Below, piece by piece: positions 1-11,975 of a DNA stretch of 38,690 nucleotides. The stretch is from contig DYIF01000021.1 in NCBI GenBank assembly GCA_020723765.1, positions 1 through 38,690 on the forward strand, written 5' to 3'. The stretch comes from Elusimicrobium minutum (lineage in GTDB: Bacteria > Elusimicrobiota > Elusimicrobia > Elusimicrobiales > UBA9959). The notes beneath the pieces were generated by a model. That model searched no databases and had not been told where the DNA came from. It worked only from the letters and a program-made list of their open reading frames with translations. The stretch's first letter is position 1, and each line of letters starts with the position of its first letter. The translations under genes were made by a program, and so were the position numbers.

Positions 1-621
1 CTAACAAGGATGAAAAAAATCTGGTTTTGGAGACATAACATTTTTATCTAACACAGGAAAACCTGTTGAAAAATAATCCAGTTTAAAAGAAGTATTTCCC
101 GTCCCACCATCGCCGGAAGAAGAAATTTGCGAATTACCGACTGAGTCGTAATATTGGATAAAGCCCGCAGATTCGTTTCCAGACGAACTTGTAGAATAGG
201 CTATAACAAAACCGTTGTTATAAGGAAAAGCGGAAATCTCCTTCATAGATTGGTCGAATCTATCGGTTATCTTCAATAAACCCGAAGAGCCAAAAGACAA
301 ATCTTTCTGGTAACTATTGCCGTTTTTAACCATTTTAATAGCAAAAATATTAGCGTTTGGAAGGCTTTCCATACTGTTATTATTATCTGAAAGTGGAGTA
401 TTTCCCATATATGTCCCGGTATCCGCCCATATCACATAGAAAAAATTATCTCCCCAGTCTTTAGATCTTACTATTTTTGCTTTTGAAGCCCAAAGATTCT
501 GGTTACCTCCCGAATCCGAAAGATTTATACCTTTCCCGCCATTATCGGATAAAAATTTGGTTTGGGAAAAACCATAAGAGATATTTAAAATTAAACAAAA
601 AAACAAAATAACCTTTTTCAT
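1..621 (-). CDS. Exported protein of unknown function, truncated by the window edge
   Basis: The reading frame is open to base 1, so the C-terminus is missing; 206 residues are visible. The N-terminus is a typical Sec signal peptide: MKK, a hydrophobic stretch to about residue 17, then a likely cut after GFSQ. The mature part is rich in Ser, Gly, Asn and aromatic residues, with short beta-strand-like segments (FFYVIWAD, GFVIAYSTS) separated by polar loops. That suggests a secreted or surface beta-rich protein. I recognise no family. The start is supported by GGAGCG about 6 nt upstream of the ATG. Two perfect palindromes and a promoter-like element lie upstream (735-750, 774-807, 706-732), so it is probably a separately regulated unit, not the tail of the gyrase operon. 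Confidence 0.6.
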   Translation of the reverse strand: MKKVILFFCLILNISYGFSQTKFLSDNGGKGINLSDSGGNQNLWASKAKIVRSKDWGDNFFYVIWADTGTYMGNTPLSDNNNSMESLPNANIFAIKMVKNGNSYQKDLSFGSSGLLKITDRFDQSMKEISAFPYNNGFVIAYSTSSSGNESAGFIQYYDSVGNSQISSSGDGGTGNTSFKLDYFSTGFPVLDKNVMSPKPDFFHPC

Positions 622-705
622 ATTCGCTCCTTAGTTTTAGCTAAAATAATCAAACCGACCTCACTCTAACTTAAAATTTTAAATCCAAGAAAACCTGTTA
701 AAGAT

Positions 706-732
706 ATTATACATATTTTATCTAATTTTCAA
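706..732 (-). promoter_or_regulatory. Sigma-70-like promoter for the truncated exported protein
   Basis: On the minus strand TTGAAA (732-727) is followed 15 bp later by a perfect TATAAT (711-706). This would give a leader of about 75-80 nt before the ATG at 621. The spacer is short for sigma-70, so the -10 assignment is firmer than the -35. The 16-bp palindrome at 735-750 lies just upstream of the -35. Confidence 0.4.
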
Positions 733-734
733 AA

Positions 735-750
735 TGTAACAATTGTTACA
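735..750. promoter_or_regulatory. Perfect 16-bp palindrome, candidate operator
   Basis: TGTAACAATTGTTACA is its own reverse complement. It sits 2 bp upstream of the -35-like element of the promoter at 706-732. That is a typical position for a dimeric transcription factor. No regulator gene is adjacent, so the cognate factor is unknown. Confidence 0.5.
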
Positions 751-773
751 CTAAAAAATATAAAAACCAATTA

Positions 774-807
774 ACCACTTATACGAACGATCGTTCGTAT
801 AAGTGGT
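774..807. promoter_or_regulatory. Perfect 34-bp inverted repeat without a loop: operator-like or terminator
   Basis: The arm ACCACTTATACGAACGA is followed directly by its exact 17-nt reverse complement. The core ACGAACGATCGTTCGT resembles operators of TetR-family repressors. It lies 29 bp beyond the stop codon of the TerB-like gene, so it could instead be a hairpin ending the gyrase-operon transcript. Neither flank has a real T-run, which weakens the terminator reading. Confidence 0.55.
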
Positions 808-836
808 CAGCTCATAATATAGAACGAATAAGTATA

Positions 837-1286
837 TTATTTATCTCGGGATATTATTTCAACGACAGCTTTTATTTTACCGGCCAAAGCCCCGGGAAGT
901 TTAAAATGTTTTGTAATCTCGTCTAAAAATTTATGCTCGGGATGAATAACTTTTTTATCGGATTTTAAAGCGAAATAAATCCATGCGTATGCAGTTGCTC
1001 TTAGTTTCTGAGGTATGGCCTTTACGCATTCGGATATAACCTCGCCTCTTGTCCTGTTGGCTATTGAGGATAATACGCAATTTATATAATCTTCTTTTGT
1101 TTTTTTAGAGTTTTTAAAAATGGGAGATACGCTTAAAATTTTATATAAAGAATCCATTTCTTTGGAATTAACCTCTCCGTCGCTTGATATGGCCAAAACG
1201 CATAAAGCCATAACGGCATCCTCGACCGCTTTTATTTTATTAATTTTTCCCATAGAAGAACAACAGGCGCATTTATTTTTTTTCAT
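837..1286 (-). CDS. TerB-like (tellurite-resistance/co-chaperone fold) protein
   Basis: This 149-residue predicted cytosolic protein has an all-helical core resembling TerB: an acidic segment (SSDGEVNSKEMDSLYKIL), then SIANRTRGEVISECVKAIP and AYAWIYFALKSDKKVIHPEHKFLDE. TerB-type domains typically place acidic residues on short helices and may bind metal or act as adaptors. The N-terminus is unusual, with Cys at 6, 8 and 9 (KCACCSS). Without a hydrophobic stretch it is not a lipobox, so metal or redox chemistry is possible. A strong AGGAGGT precedes the ATG, only 8 bp after marC, so it is the last gene of the dnaN-gyrase-marC run. The exact role is unknown. Confidence 0.6.
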   Translation of the reverse strand: MKKNKCACCSSMGKINKIKAVEDAVMALCVLAISSDGEVNSKEMDSLYKILSVSPIFKNSKKTKEDYINCVLSSIANRTRGEVISECVKAIPQKLRATAYAWIYFALKSDKKVIHPEHKFLDEITKHFKLPGALAGKIKAVVEIISRDK

Positions 1287-1294
1287 AACACCTC

Positions 1295-1884
1295 CTAACC
1301 GTAAATGAATTTTTTTATTCCGTTTAAAATCATCTGAACCGATATGGTTATCAATACCATTCCCATAAGCCTTTCTATGGCGTTCATTCCTTTTTCGCCC
1401 AAGAACTTAGCTATTTTGGAAGAAAAAGAAAGTATTAAAACGTTTATAAGCCAGGATATTATCACTATCAAAAACCATGTGGGTATGTTTCCGGGGTCTT
1501 TCATATTGTATATTAAAATCATGCTCAGTACGGACGGCCCCGCTATAAGCGGTATGGCAAGCGGAACTATAAACGGCTCTTCTTTCGGATCTACGATGGA
1601 ATTTTCTTTGGATGGAAATATCATCGAAAGGGCTATCAAAAAAAGAACTATTCCGCCCGAAACCGAAAGAGAAACCATATCCATGGAAAAAAGCGTGACT
1701 ATCCACTTTCCAAAAAAGAGAAAAAAAAGCATCAGGCCGAGAGCTATAAAAAGCTCCCTTATTATTATCCTTTTTCTTTTTTCCTCTTTTACGTTTTTTA
1801 AAACTGATATGAAAAGCGGAATATTTCCAAGCGGATCCATTACAAGCGTAAGCGTTATAACTGCCGATACTATTTCTGTTAAAC

Positions 1885-1888
<4 letters not shown>
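1295..1888 (-). CDS. marC: MarC/UPF0056 family integral membrane protein
   Basis: The product has 197 residues with about six hydrophobic segments, the usual size and topology of the MarC family. Family hallmarks are visible: the N-terminal [15 protein letters not shown] motif, a short basic loop (KEEKRKR), and the [14 protein letters not shown] motif near the middle. MarC proteins sit in the inner membrane; the substrate is unknown and an early link to multiple antibiotic resistance did not hold up. The ATG overlaps the gyrA stop codon (ATGA), showing translational coupling at the end of the gyrase operon. The product call is confident; the function is not established for the family. Confidence 0.85.
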
Positions 1889-4380
<2,492 letters not shown>

Positions 4381-4395
4381 ACCTTCTCCTCGTTT

Positions 4396-7147
<2,752 letters not shown>

Positions 7148-7148
7148 A

Positions 7149-8276
7149 TCAATAAGACTTCAACGGCATAACCATGTAAATCAAATTGGAATCTTTTTCC
7201 GTTTTTATCATGGTGGGAGTGGTCGAGCCGGTAAACTTAAAATCGATAAAATCGGAGGATATGTTTTTTAAAATATCTATGATAAACTTTGGATTATAAA
7301 CAATAACAAATTCTCCTGTTTTGTTGGAAAATTCACAATCTATCTCGTCTTCGAAATCAACCGACTGAGAAGAAGATGTTATTATTAAAACGTCTTTTTT
7401 GAAAACATACTTTACAAACCCCGTTTTCGTGTCCCCCGAGCATATGACGGCCCTCTTTGTCGATGTTAAAAGTTTTTCTACCGAAACTCTGGCGGATGAC
7501 TCGAAGTTTTTAGGTATTATGGTTTCGTATGCGGGGAAATTGCCGTCTATAAACCTTGATATAAAATCGGTATCTTTTATCCTGAAACCCACCTGATTGG
7601 TAGAAATATCTATTATAATATCGTCTTTTTCGTTACAATTATTCTTAACAAAAACAGCCACTTCCTCGAGTATTCTGGAAGGTATTATCACTTTAAAATC
7701 TTTCTTTGAGTTATCTTTTATCTCCCTTGAAACGACGGCAAGTCTTCTGCCGTCGGTTGCGGCTATCGTAAAACCGTTTTTTTCTTTTTTCCACAAAAGG
7801 CCGTTTAAGACGGTGTTTTTGTCGTCAGACGAGGAAGAAAACACGGTTTTTTCTATCATAGATAACACTTCAAAAGCGTTTATTTTAAAAAAATCTTTGT
7901 CATTTATGGCCGGTATTGCCGGGTAATCCGAAGATGGAAGCCCGGTTATTTTAACCTTTGTTTTACCGGCTACCACATTAACCTTATCCTCATCCGCGGA
8001 TATGGTAATATCCGCATCTTTGTCTATGCTTGAAAGTATGTCGTAAAGCTTTTTAAAAGGTATGGTTATAGAACCTTCGTTTATTATCTTAAAATCGTTC
8101 TTTTGCGTATGCTTAATGGCGATCTCAAGATCGGTAGACGCGAATTTTAAAAAATCTTTTTTTGCTTCTATTAAAAAGTTCTGCAAGATAGGAAGAGATC
8201 CCGTTTTGTTTTGGACCGCGGGTTGTATTTTATTTAAACAATCCACAAATAAATTCTGAGGTATAATAATTTTCAT
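7149..8276 (-). CDS. dnaN: DNA polymerase III beta subunit (sliding clamp)
   Basis: DnaN forms the dimeric ring that holds the replicative polymerase on DNA. The 375-residue length is normal. The three-fold clamp architecture is recognisable: domain 1 with KTGSLPILQNFLIEAK, then GLPSSDYPAIP, NGLLW....IAATDGRRLA, and the domain 3 end YMVMPLKSY, equivalent to the canonical MPMR C-terminus. GGAGGATTA precedes the ATG. It follows dnaA after a 130-bp gap containing DnaA-box-like sequences and starts the run dnaN-dciA-gyrB-gyrA-marC-terB. Confidence 0.96.
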   Translation of the reverse strand: MKIIIPQNLFVDCLNKIQPAVQNKTGSLPILQNFLIEAKKDFLKFASTDLEIAIKHTQKNDFKIINEGSITIPFKKLYDILSSIDKDADITISADEDKVNVVAGKTKVKITGLPSSDYPAIPAINDKDFFKINAFEVLSMIEKTVFSSSSDDKNTVLNGLLWKKEKNGFTIAATDGRRLAVVSREIKDNSKKDFKVIIPSRILEEVAVFVKNNCNEKDDIIIDISTNQVGFRIKDTDFISRFIDGNFPAYETIIPKNFESSARVSVEKLLTSTKRAVICSGDTKTGFVKYVFKKDVLIITSSSQSVDFEDEIDCEFSNKTGEFVIVYNPKFIIDILKNISSDFIDFKFTGSTTPTMIKTEKDSNLIYMVMPLKSY

Positions 8277-8316
8277 TAATCCTCCTAATATAATAAAGAA
8301 TAAGCGTTGTAGATAT

Positions 8317-8387
8317 TGTTGATAAGTTTGTTTTTTCTTTTGATTTTTATAAACATGTTTTTTAACATCTTATTAACATTTTCCACA
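8317..8387. promoter_or_regulatory. DnaA-box cluster between dnaA and dnaN
   Basis: The 130-bp gap holds TTATCAACA on the minus strand (8325-8317), TTATTAACA on the plus strand (8370-8378) and a weaker TTTTCCACA (8379-8387) directly abutting it. These match or nearly match the DnaA-box consensus TTATNCACA. Together with the boxes upstream of dnaA they give a two-part arrangement around dnaA, as in bipartite origins. They may instead autoregulate dnaN. Confidence 0.5.
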
Positions 8388-8406
8388 AAAAAATCTTTTT
8401 TTAATA

Positions 8407-9756
8407 TCAATTAACATTTTTGTTCTTAATTTTGTTTATTAAATTATTAATTTTTTCCGAGAAAAAAGGGTCGGAATTTAGTAATTGTCTTATTTTATCC
8501 CTCGCGTGTATCACGGTAGAATGATCTTTATTAAATTGTTTTCCTATTTCAGGCAAAGATAACCCCGATATCTCGCAGGATATGTATATGGCTATTTGCC
8601 TCGGAAAAGCGAACCTTTCGCTTCTTTGTTTAGATTTTAATTCTTCTACGGTTATTCCATATTCTTCCGAAATTATCCTCTGGATGTCTTCCACCGTTAT
8701 TTTTGTCGATTGTGTGTTTGTGTTTATCGTTAGAAAATCTTTTATCCACTCTTTTGTTTTATCTATCGTGGGATATTCGTTTGAGTAGTAAGAGTAATGA
8801 TAAACCGTGGATATGCATCCCTTTAAACTTCTTATGCTGTCTTTTACGTTTTCGGCTATAAAATTTATAACATCGTCTGGAATATTGTATTTATGTGTTT
8901 CGTTTTCTTTTTTTAATATGGCCATCCTTGCTTCGTATTCCGGAGATTTTATATCGGCCACGGCTCCTATTTTAAACCTCGATATAAGCCTTTCGTTTAC
9001 GGCTATATCGTTCGGAGGCCTGTCCGAAGATATTATTATTTTTTTCCCATAGTCGGAAAGTGCGTTAAACGTGAAAAAAAACTCTTCTTCGCTTTTTTCC
9101 TTGGCGACTATAAACTGAACGTCGTCTATTAAAAGACAATCCAAATTTCTGTATTTTGCTCTAAAATTATCCACCCTGTTTTGTTTAATGGAGTCTATGT
9201 ATTCGTTTACAAAAACCTCCGCGGTGGTATATAGCACCTTGGCTTGAGGTTTGGATTTTAAGATCTCGTTTCCTATCGCATGTAACATATGAGTTTTTCC
9301 GAGCCCCGGATTCGAATATATAAAAAGTATTTTATCTTTGGAGTTTTCGTTGGCTATTTGTTTCGAGTGAGACGCCGCAAATTTATTAAACTCGGATATT
9401 ATCATATTGTCGAAAGTATAATCCGGATTTATGTTCGATTTAAAAATATTTCCACCCACAACAACATCGCTGTCGATCTTTGTTTCGCTTTCTTTCAATA
9501 TATCTTCTTTTGTTTCTTCTTGTTTTACGGCGTATCTTATTTTTATGTCTTTGCCGTTTAAAATTTTTAGCCTATTTTTTATTAAATCCTCTTTTTTGGA
9601 TATCTGATCTATATAAAAACTATTGGGGACCTCTATTTCCAATACATCGTCTTTTAGTTCGGCTTTTTTTATCGAAGAAAACCATATATCAAGATTATCT
9701 TTTTTTAATTCTTCTTTTATATCGTTAACTATTTCGTTCCAGATGTTTTCTGTCAT
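8407..9756 (-). CDS. dnaA: Chromosomal replication initiator protein DnaA
   Basis: DnaA is the AAA+ ATPase that binds DnaA boxes and opens oriC. Domain I (TENIWNEIV....) is followed by a linker, the AAA+ Walker A (NPGLGKTHMLHAIG), Walker B (LLIDDVQF) and sensor 1 (IISSDRPP). The C-terminal DNA-binding domain carries the DnaA signature NKDHSTVIHARDKI. I chose the ATG at 9756. An in-frame GTG three codons earlier (9765) lies inside a perfect DnaA box; neither start has a Shine-Dalgarno. From the ATG the protein has 449 residues, normal for the family. Overlap of start region and DnaA box suggests autoregulation. Confidence 0.96.
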   Translation of the reverse strand: MTENIWNEIVNDIKEELKKDNLDIWFSSIKKAELKDDVLEIEVPNSFYIDQISKKEDLIKNRLKILNGKDIKIRYAVKQEETKEDILKESETKIDSDVVVGGNIFKSNINPDYTFDNMIISEFNKFAASHSKQIANENSKDKILFIYSNPGLGKTHMLHAIGNEILKSKPQAKVLYTTAEVFVNEYIDSIKQNRVDNFRAKYRNLDCLLIDDVQFIVAKEKSEEEFFFTFNALSDYGKKIIISSDRPPNDIAVNERLISRFKIGAVADIKSPEYEARMAILKKENETHKYNIPDDVINFIAENVKDSIRSLKGCISTVYHYSYYSNEYPTIDKTKEWIKDFLTINTNTQSTKITVEDIQRIISEEYGITVEELKSKQRSERFAFPRQIAIYISCEISGLSLPEIGKQFNKDHSTVIHARDKIRQLLNSDPFFSEKINNLINKIKNKNVN

Positions 9757-9757
9757 T

Positions 9758-9960
9758 TTATCCACAGGTTATCAACAAATGTTAATAAAAAACCGTAATT
9801 TTTAAAAAAACCTTATTTTTTAATTATTTTTTATGTTAATAACTCTCTTTATATTTGTTAAAACAATGTTTTATAACAGGTTATTAACAATCTTATAAAA
9901 CAATAAAAAGAACTTTTTTTATACCAATTTGCGCTAAAATATATAATACAATAATTATAG
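9758..9960. other. oriC: Likely oriC: DnaA boxes and AT-rich unwinding region
   Basis: TTATCCACA at 9758-9766 is a perfect consensus DnaA box. TTATCAACA (9769-9777) follows 2 bp later, with box-like TTATTAACA on the minus strand at 9788-9780 and 9842-9834 and on the plus strand at 9881-9889. The stretch to about 9960 is very AT-rich, fitting a DNA unwinding element. Genes diverge from here, with dnaA and gyrase leftwards and folD and ychF rightwards, as expected for leading-strand orientation at an origin. Confidence 0.75.
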
Positions 9961-10027
9961 TTTTTAGTCAATAAAAATAGTCATAAGACAGAGAATAGGG
10001 GCTTATAAGTTTCAAGTTTAAAGTTCA

Positions 10028-10156
10028 AAGTTTCACGACTGGAACGAAAAGTTGCGAGTTTAAGGTTAAATGTTTAAAGTTGCACGAGAGGAACAAAAAG
10101 TTGCAAGTCTAAAGCTTAATGTTCAATGTTGCATGTTTAAAGTTTCACGAGAGGAA
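10028..10156 (+). repeat. Three imperfect direct repeats in the origin region
   Basis: Copies of AAGTT(T/G)CACGA..GGAA start at 10028, 10077 and 10140, at intervals of 49 and 63 bp. Between copies, related text recurs (AAAAGTTGC followed by AGT-TAA-like runs). The plus strand here is purine-rich; right of about 10165 it turns pyrimidine-rich. They resemble iteron-like or degenerate short-sequence repeats and encode no protein. Confidence 0.6.
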
Positions 10157-10240
10157 AAAAATTAAGTTCATTTAAATAGCTAATCATCAAATCTTCAAAT
10201 CATCCGGTCGTCCATTAATCCAATCCTCCACGCTCCCACA

Positions 10241-10272
10241 CATCTACACATCTATGCATCTATACATCCAAT
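10241..10272 (+). repeat. 8-bp tandem repeat (CATCTAYR) next to the origin
   Basis: CATCTACA, CATCTATG and CATCTATA follow one another without gaps at 10241-10264, and a degenerate fourth unit, CATCCAAT, ends at 10272. The preceding 70 bp share a loose ATC/TCC-rich theme on the same strand. No hairpin or ORF is evident. Confidence 0.65.
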
Positions 10273-10317
10273 TTCTTCTAACGCTTCTAACTCATCCGTA
10301 TCGCATTATTAAGTTTG

Positions 10318-10323
10318 TATAAT
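10318..10323 (+). promoter_or_regulatory. -10 box placing the transcription start at the folD-fusion ATG
   Basis: A perfect TATAAT ends 6 nt before the ATG at 10330. With the usual distance from -10 to start site, the mRNA would begin at or next to the start codon, i.e. be leaderless. No Shine-Dalgarno is present. No convincing -35 is seen at 16-18 bp. Confidence 0.5.
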
Positions 10324-10329
10324 AATATT

Positions 10330-11535
10330 ATGAAAAACGAGAATTTTTATTCTATTTTCGCAAAAGTAAGAAAAAACAAAATAGAAGAGTTAAAAAACAA
10401 AATAAACTATTTGGGAATATCTTTATCGGATATAGAAGAAAAATTTGTAAAAGGCGGAGGAAAAGGCGGGCAAAAAATAAACAAAACCAATAATGCCGTA
10501 ATGTTAAGATATGTTCCTTTAAACGTTATGGTAAAGTGCCAAAAAGATCGAAGTCTAAGCGTAAACAGGTTTATTGCTTTAAGGGAGCTTGTGGATAGTA
10601 TAGAGAAAATATTAATAAAAGACCCGGAAAAGAAAAAAATAATACAAAACACAAAAAAGAGAGGCGTTATGATTTTAGAAGGAAAGACTCTTAGCGATAA
10701 AATAATAAACGAAACCAGGATTATGGCCGAGGAGTTTTTAAAAATAAAAGGAAGAAGACCTTCTCTGGCTATAATAAACTATTACGAAAACTCACCGTCG
10801 GCTTATTATATGAACCTTAAAATAAAAAAATGCAATTCGATAGGAATAGATACAAGGGTTTATATGCCTGAAAACAAAACGGATAAAGGATATTTTATTT
10901 CTCTGATTGAAAAACTAAACGGGGATCCCGATACGGATGCGATTATGGTGGAAAAACCTTTGCCGGACGGTTTTGACGATGAAAATTTTTGGGATGTTTT
11001 GGGTTTTAAAAAAGACGTTGACGCTCTTTCGTCGGTCAATATGGGCAGGCTTTTTATAACAAAAAGTTTTTCGGATATAGAAAACGGGAATTTTTTCGTT
11101 CCTCAGACCGCTTACGCCGCCGTAAAACTTATGAAATATCACAATATAGAAATAAGCGGGAAAAAAATAGCCGTGGTAGGGAGGTCTTCCATAGTCGGAA
11201 AACCGCTTGCCATTATGCTTTCTCTTTTAGACGCGACCGTAACCATTTGTCATTCTAAAACGAAAAATCTCGATTATCATTTAAAAAACTCGGATATAAT
11301 AATAACCGCTATAGGAAAACCGAAATATATAAAAGGCGATATGATAGGTAACGATCAAATAATAATAGATATAGGAACAAACTTTGACGAAAACGGTAAA
11401 ATGTGCGGGGATGTGGACTTCGATTCGGTAAAAGAAAAGGTTAAAGCCATAACTCCGGTTCCTGGTGGCGTAGGCCCGGTAACTCTTTCTCTTTTGCTTA
11501 ACGCCACTGTAAAAGCGGCTAAAAACCTTGTATAA
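10330..11535 (+). CDS. folD: Fusion: GGQ release-factor-like domain + FolD
   Basis: The 401-residue product has two parts. Residues ~30-105 are an RF-1-type domain with GGGKGGQKINKT (GGQ at 46-48), followed by VKCQKDRSLSVNR, most like the MTRFR/C12orf65 type of codon-independent ribosome-rescue factor. From Met114 it is FolD, methylenetetrahydrofolate dehydrogenase/cyclohydrolase: Tyr160 and Lys164 (E. coli Tyr50/Lys54), KDVD at 228-231, VVGRSSIVGKP at 282-292 and TPVPGGVGP near the end. The residue equivalent to E. coli Gln98 is Glu208, and the usual PCTPxG motif reads VPQTAYA. GAGAGG lies 4 nt before the Met114 codon (10669), so free FolD may also be made. I chose ATG 10330 over an in-frame TTG at 10315, which would overlap the -10 box. 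Confidence 0.88.
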   Translation: MKNENFYSIFAKVRKNKIEELKNKINYLGISLSDIEEKFVKGGGKGGQKINKTNNAVMLRYVPLNVMVKCQKDRSLSVNRFIALRELVDSIEKILIKDPEKKKIIQNTKKRGVMILEGKTLSDKIINETRIMAEEFLKIKGRRPSLAIINYYENSPSAYYMNLKIKKCNSIGIDTRVYMPENKTDKGYFISLIEKLNGDPDTDAIMVEKPLPDGFDDENFWDVLGFKKDVDALSSVNMGRLFITKSFSDIENGNFFVPQTAYAAVKLMKYHNIEISGKKIAVVGRSSIVGKPLAIMLSLLDATVTICHSKTKNLDYHLKNSDIIITAIGKPKYIKGDMIGNDQIIIDIGTNFDENGKMCGDVDFDSVKEKVKAITPVPGGVGPVTLSLLLNATVKAAKNLV

Positions 11536-11555
11536 TTTAATTATAGAGGTGATTT

Positions 11556-11975
11556 ATGAAGAAAGCGTTTTTTTCAATGCTCATTTTGTTTTTTGTTTCA
11601 TCGTTTTGTTTTTCTCAATCCACTATAGATTTATCCGATCTTTCGGATAAAAAAACCGAATCGAAAAAAGCGGATGAGAAAAAAACGGAAAAACAGGATG
11701 TTAAAAAATCTACGGATACGAAAAAAAACCAAAAAAATGCGGCAAAAAAAACTCCTCAAAAAAATACCAAATCGAAAAAACCGGCCAACAAAAACGGTAA
11801 AAACTATAAATATAAATTTGAAAAAAAAGAAGAAGCGGTGTATAAATTTGACGAGAAAGGAAATCCCATAATTCCCAAAGCCAAAGTTGTTAAATCTACC
11901 GATAATCAAAAATCCAAAACCGATTTGTCCATAGGGGTCGAGGATAAAGAGGTTAATTTAAAGGGTAAAAAGTAA
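11556..11975 (+). CDS. Lys-rich exported protein, unknown function
   Basis: The 139-residue product has a clear signal peptide (KKAFFSMLILFFVSSFCFS, likely cut before QSTIDLSD) followed by a low-complexity stretch dominated by Lys, with Asp, Thr, Gln and Asn. Near the C-terminus is a short, more ordered region (YKFDEKGNPIIPKAKVV). The mature protein is very basic and probably disordered, so it could bind anionic envelope polymers or nucleic acid. I recognise no family. GAGGTGA precedes the ATG; it is 20 bp after the folD fusion. Its stop shares a base with the start of the next gene (TAATG), so it lies inside an operon. Confidence 0.7.
   Translation: MKKAFFSMLILFFVSSFCFSQSTIDLSDLSDKKTESKKADEKKTEKQDVKKSTDTKKNQKNAAKKTPQKNTKSKKPANKNGKNYKYKFEKKEEAVYKFDEKGNPIIPKAKVVKSTDNQKSKTDLSIGVEDKEVNLKGKK

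Noticed and set aside
774-807. 34-bp palindrome as the certain terminator of the gyrase operon
   Set aside because: Neither side has a T-run and the core resembles a TetR-type operator; left as an open alternative.
9757-9765. GTG start of dnaA at 9765
   Set aside because: It overlaps a consensus DnaA box and has no Shine-Dalgarno; the ATG at 9756 gives the usual MTENIWNEIV-type N-terminus.
10028-10272. Possible CRISPR array in the origin region
   Set aside because: The repeats are imperfect and of unequal spacing, some only 8 bp, and no cas genes are near.
11631-11909. Antisense ORF rich in Phe and Arg opposite the Lys-rich exported protein
   Set aside because: It is the complement of low-complexity Lys codons, with no Shine-Dalgarno or family match.
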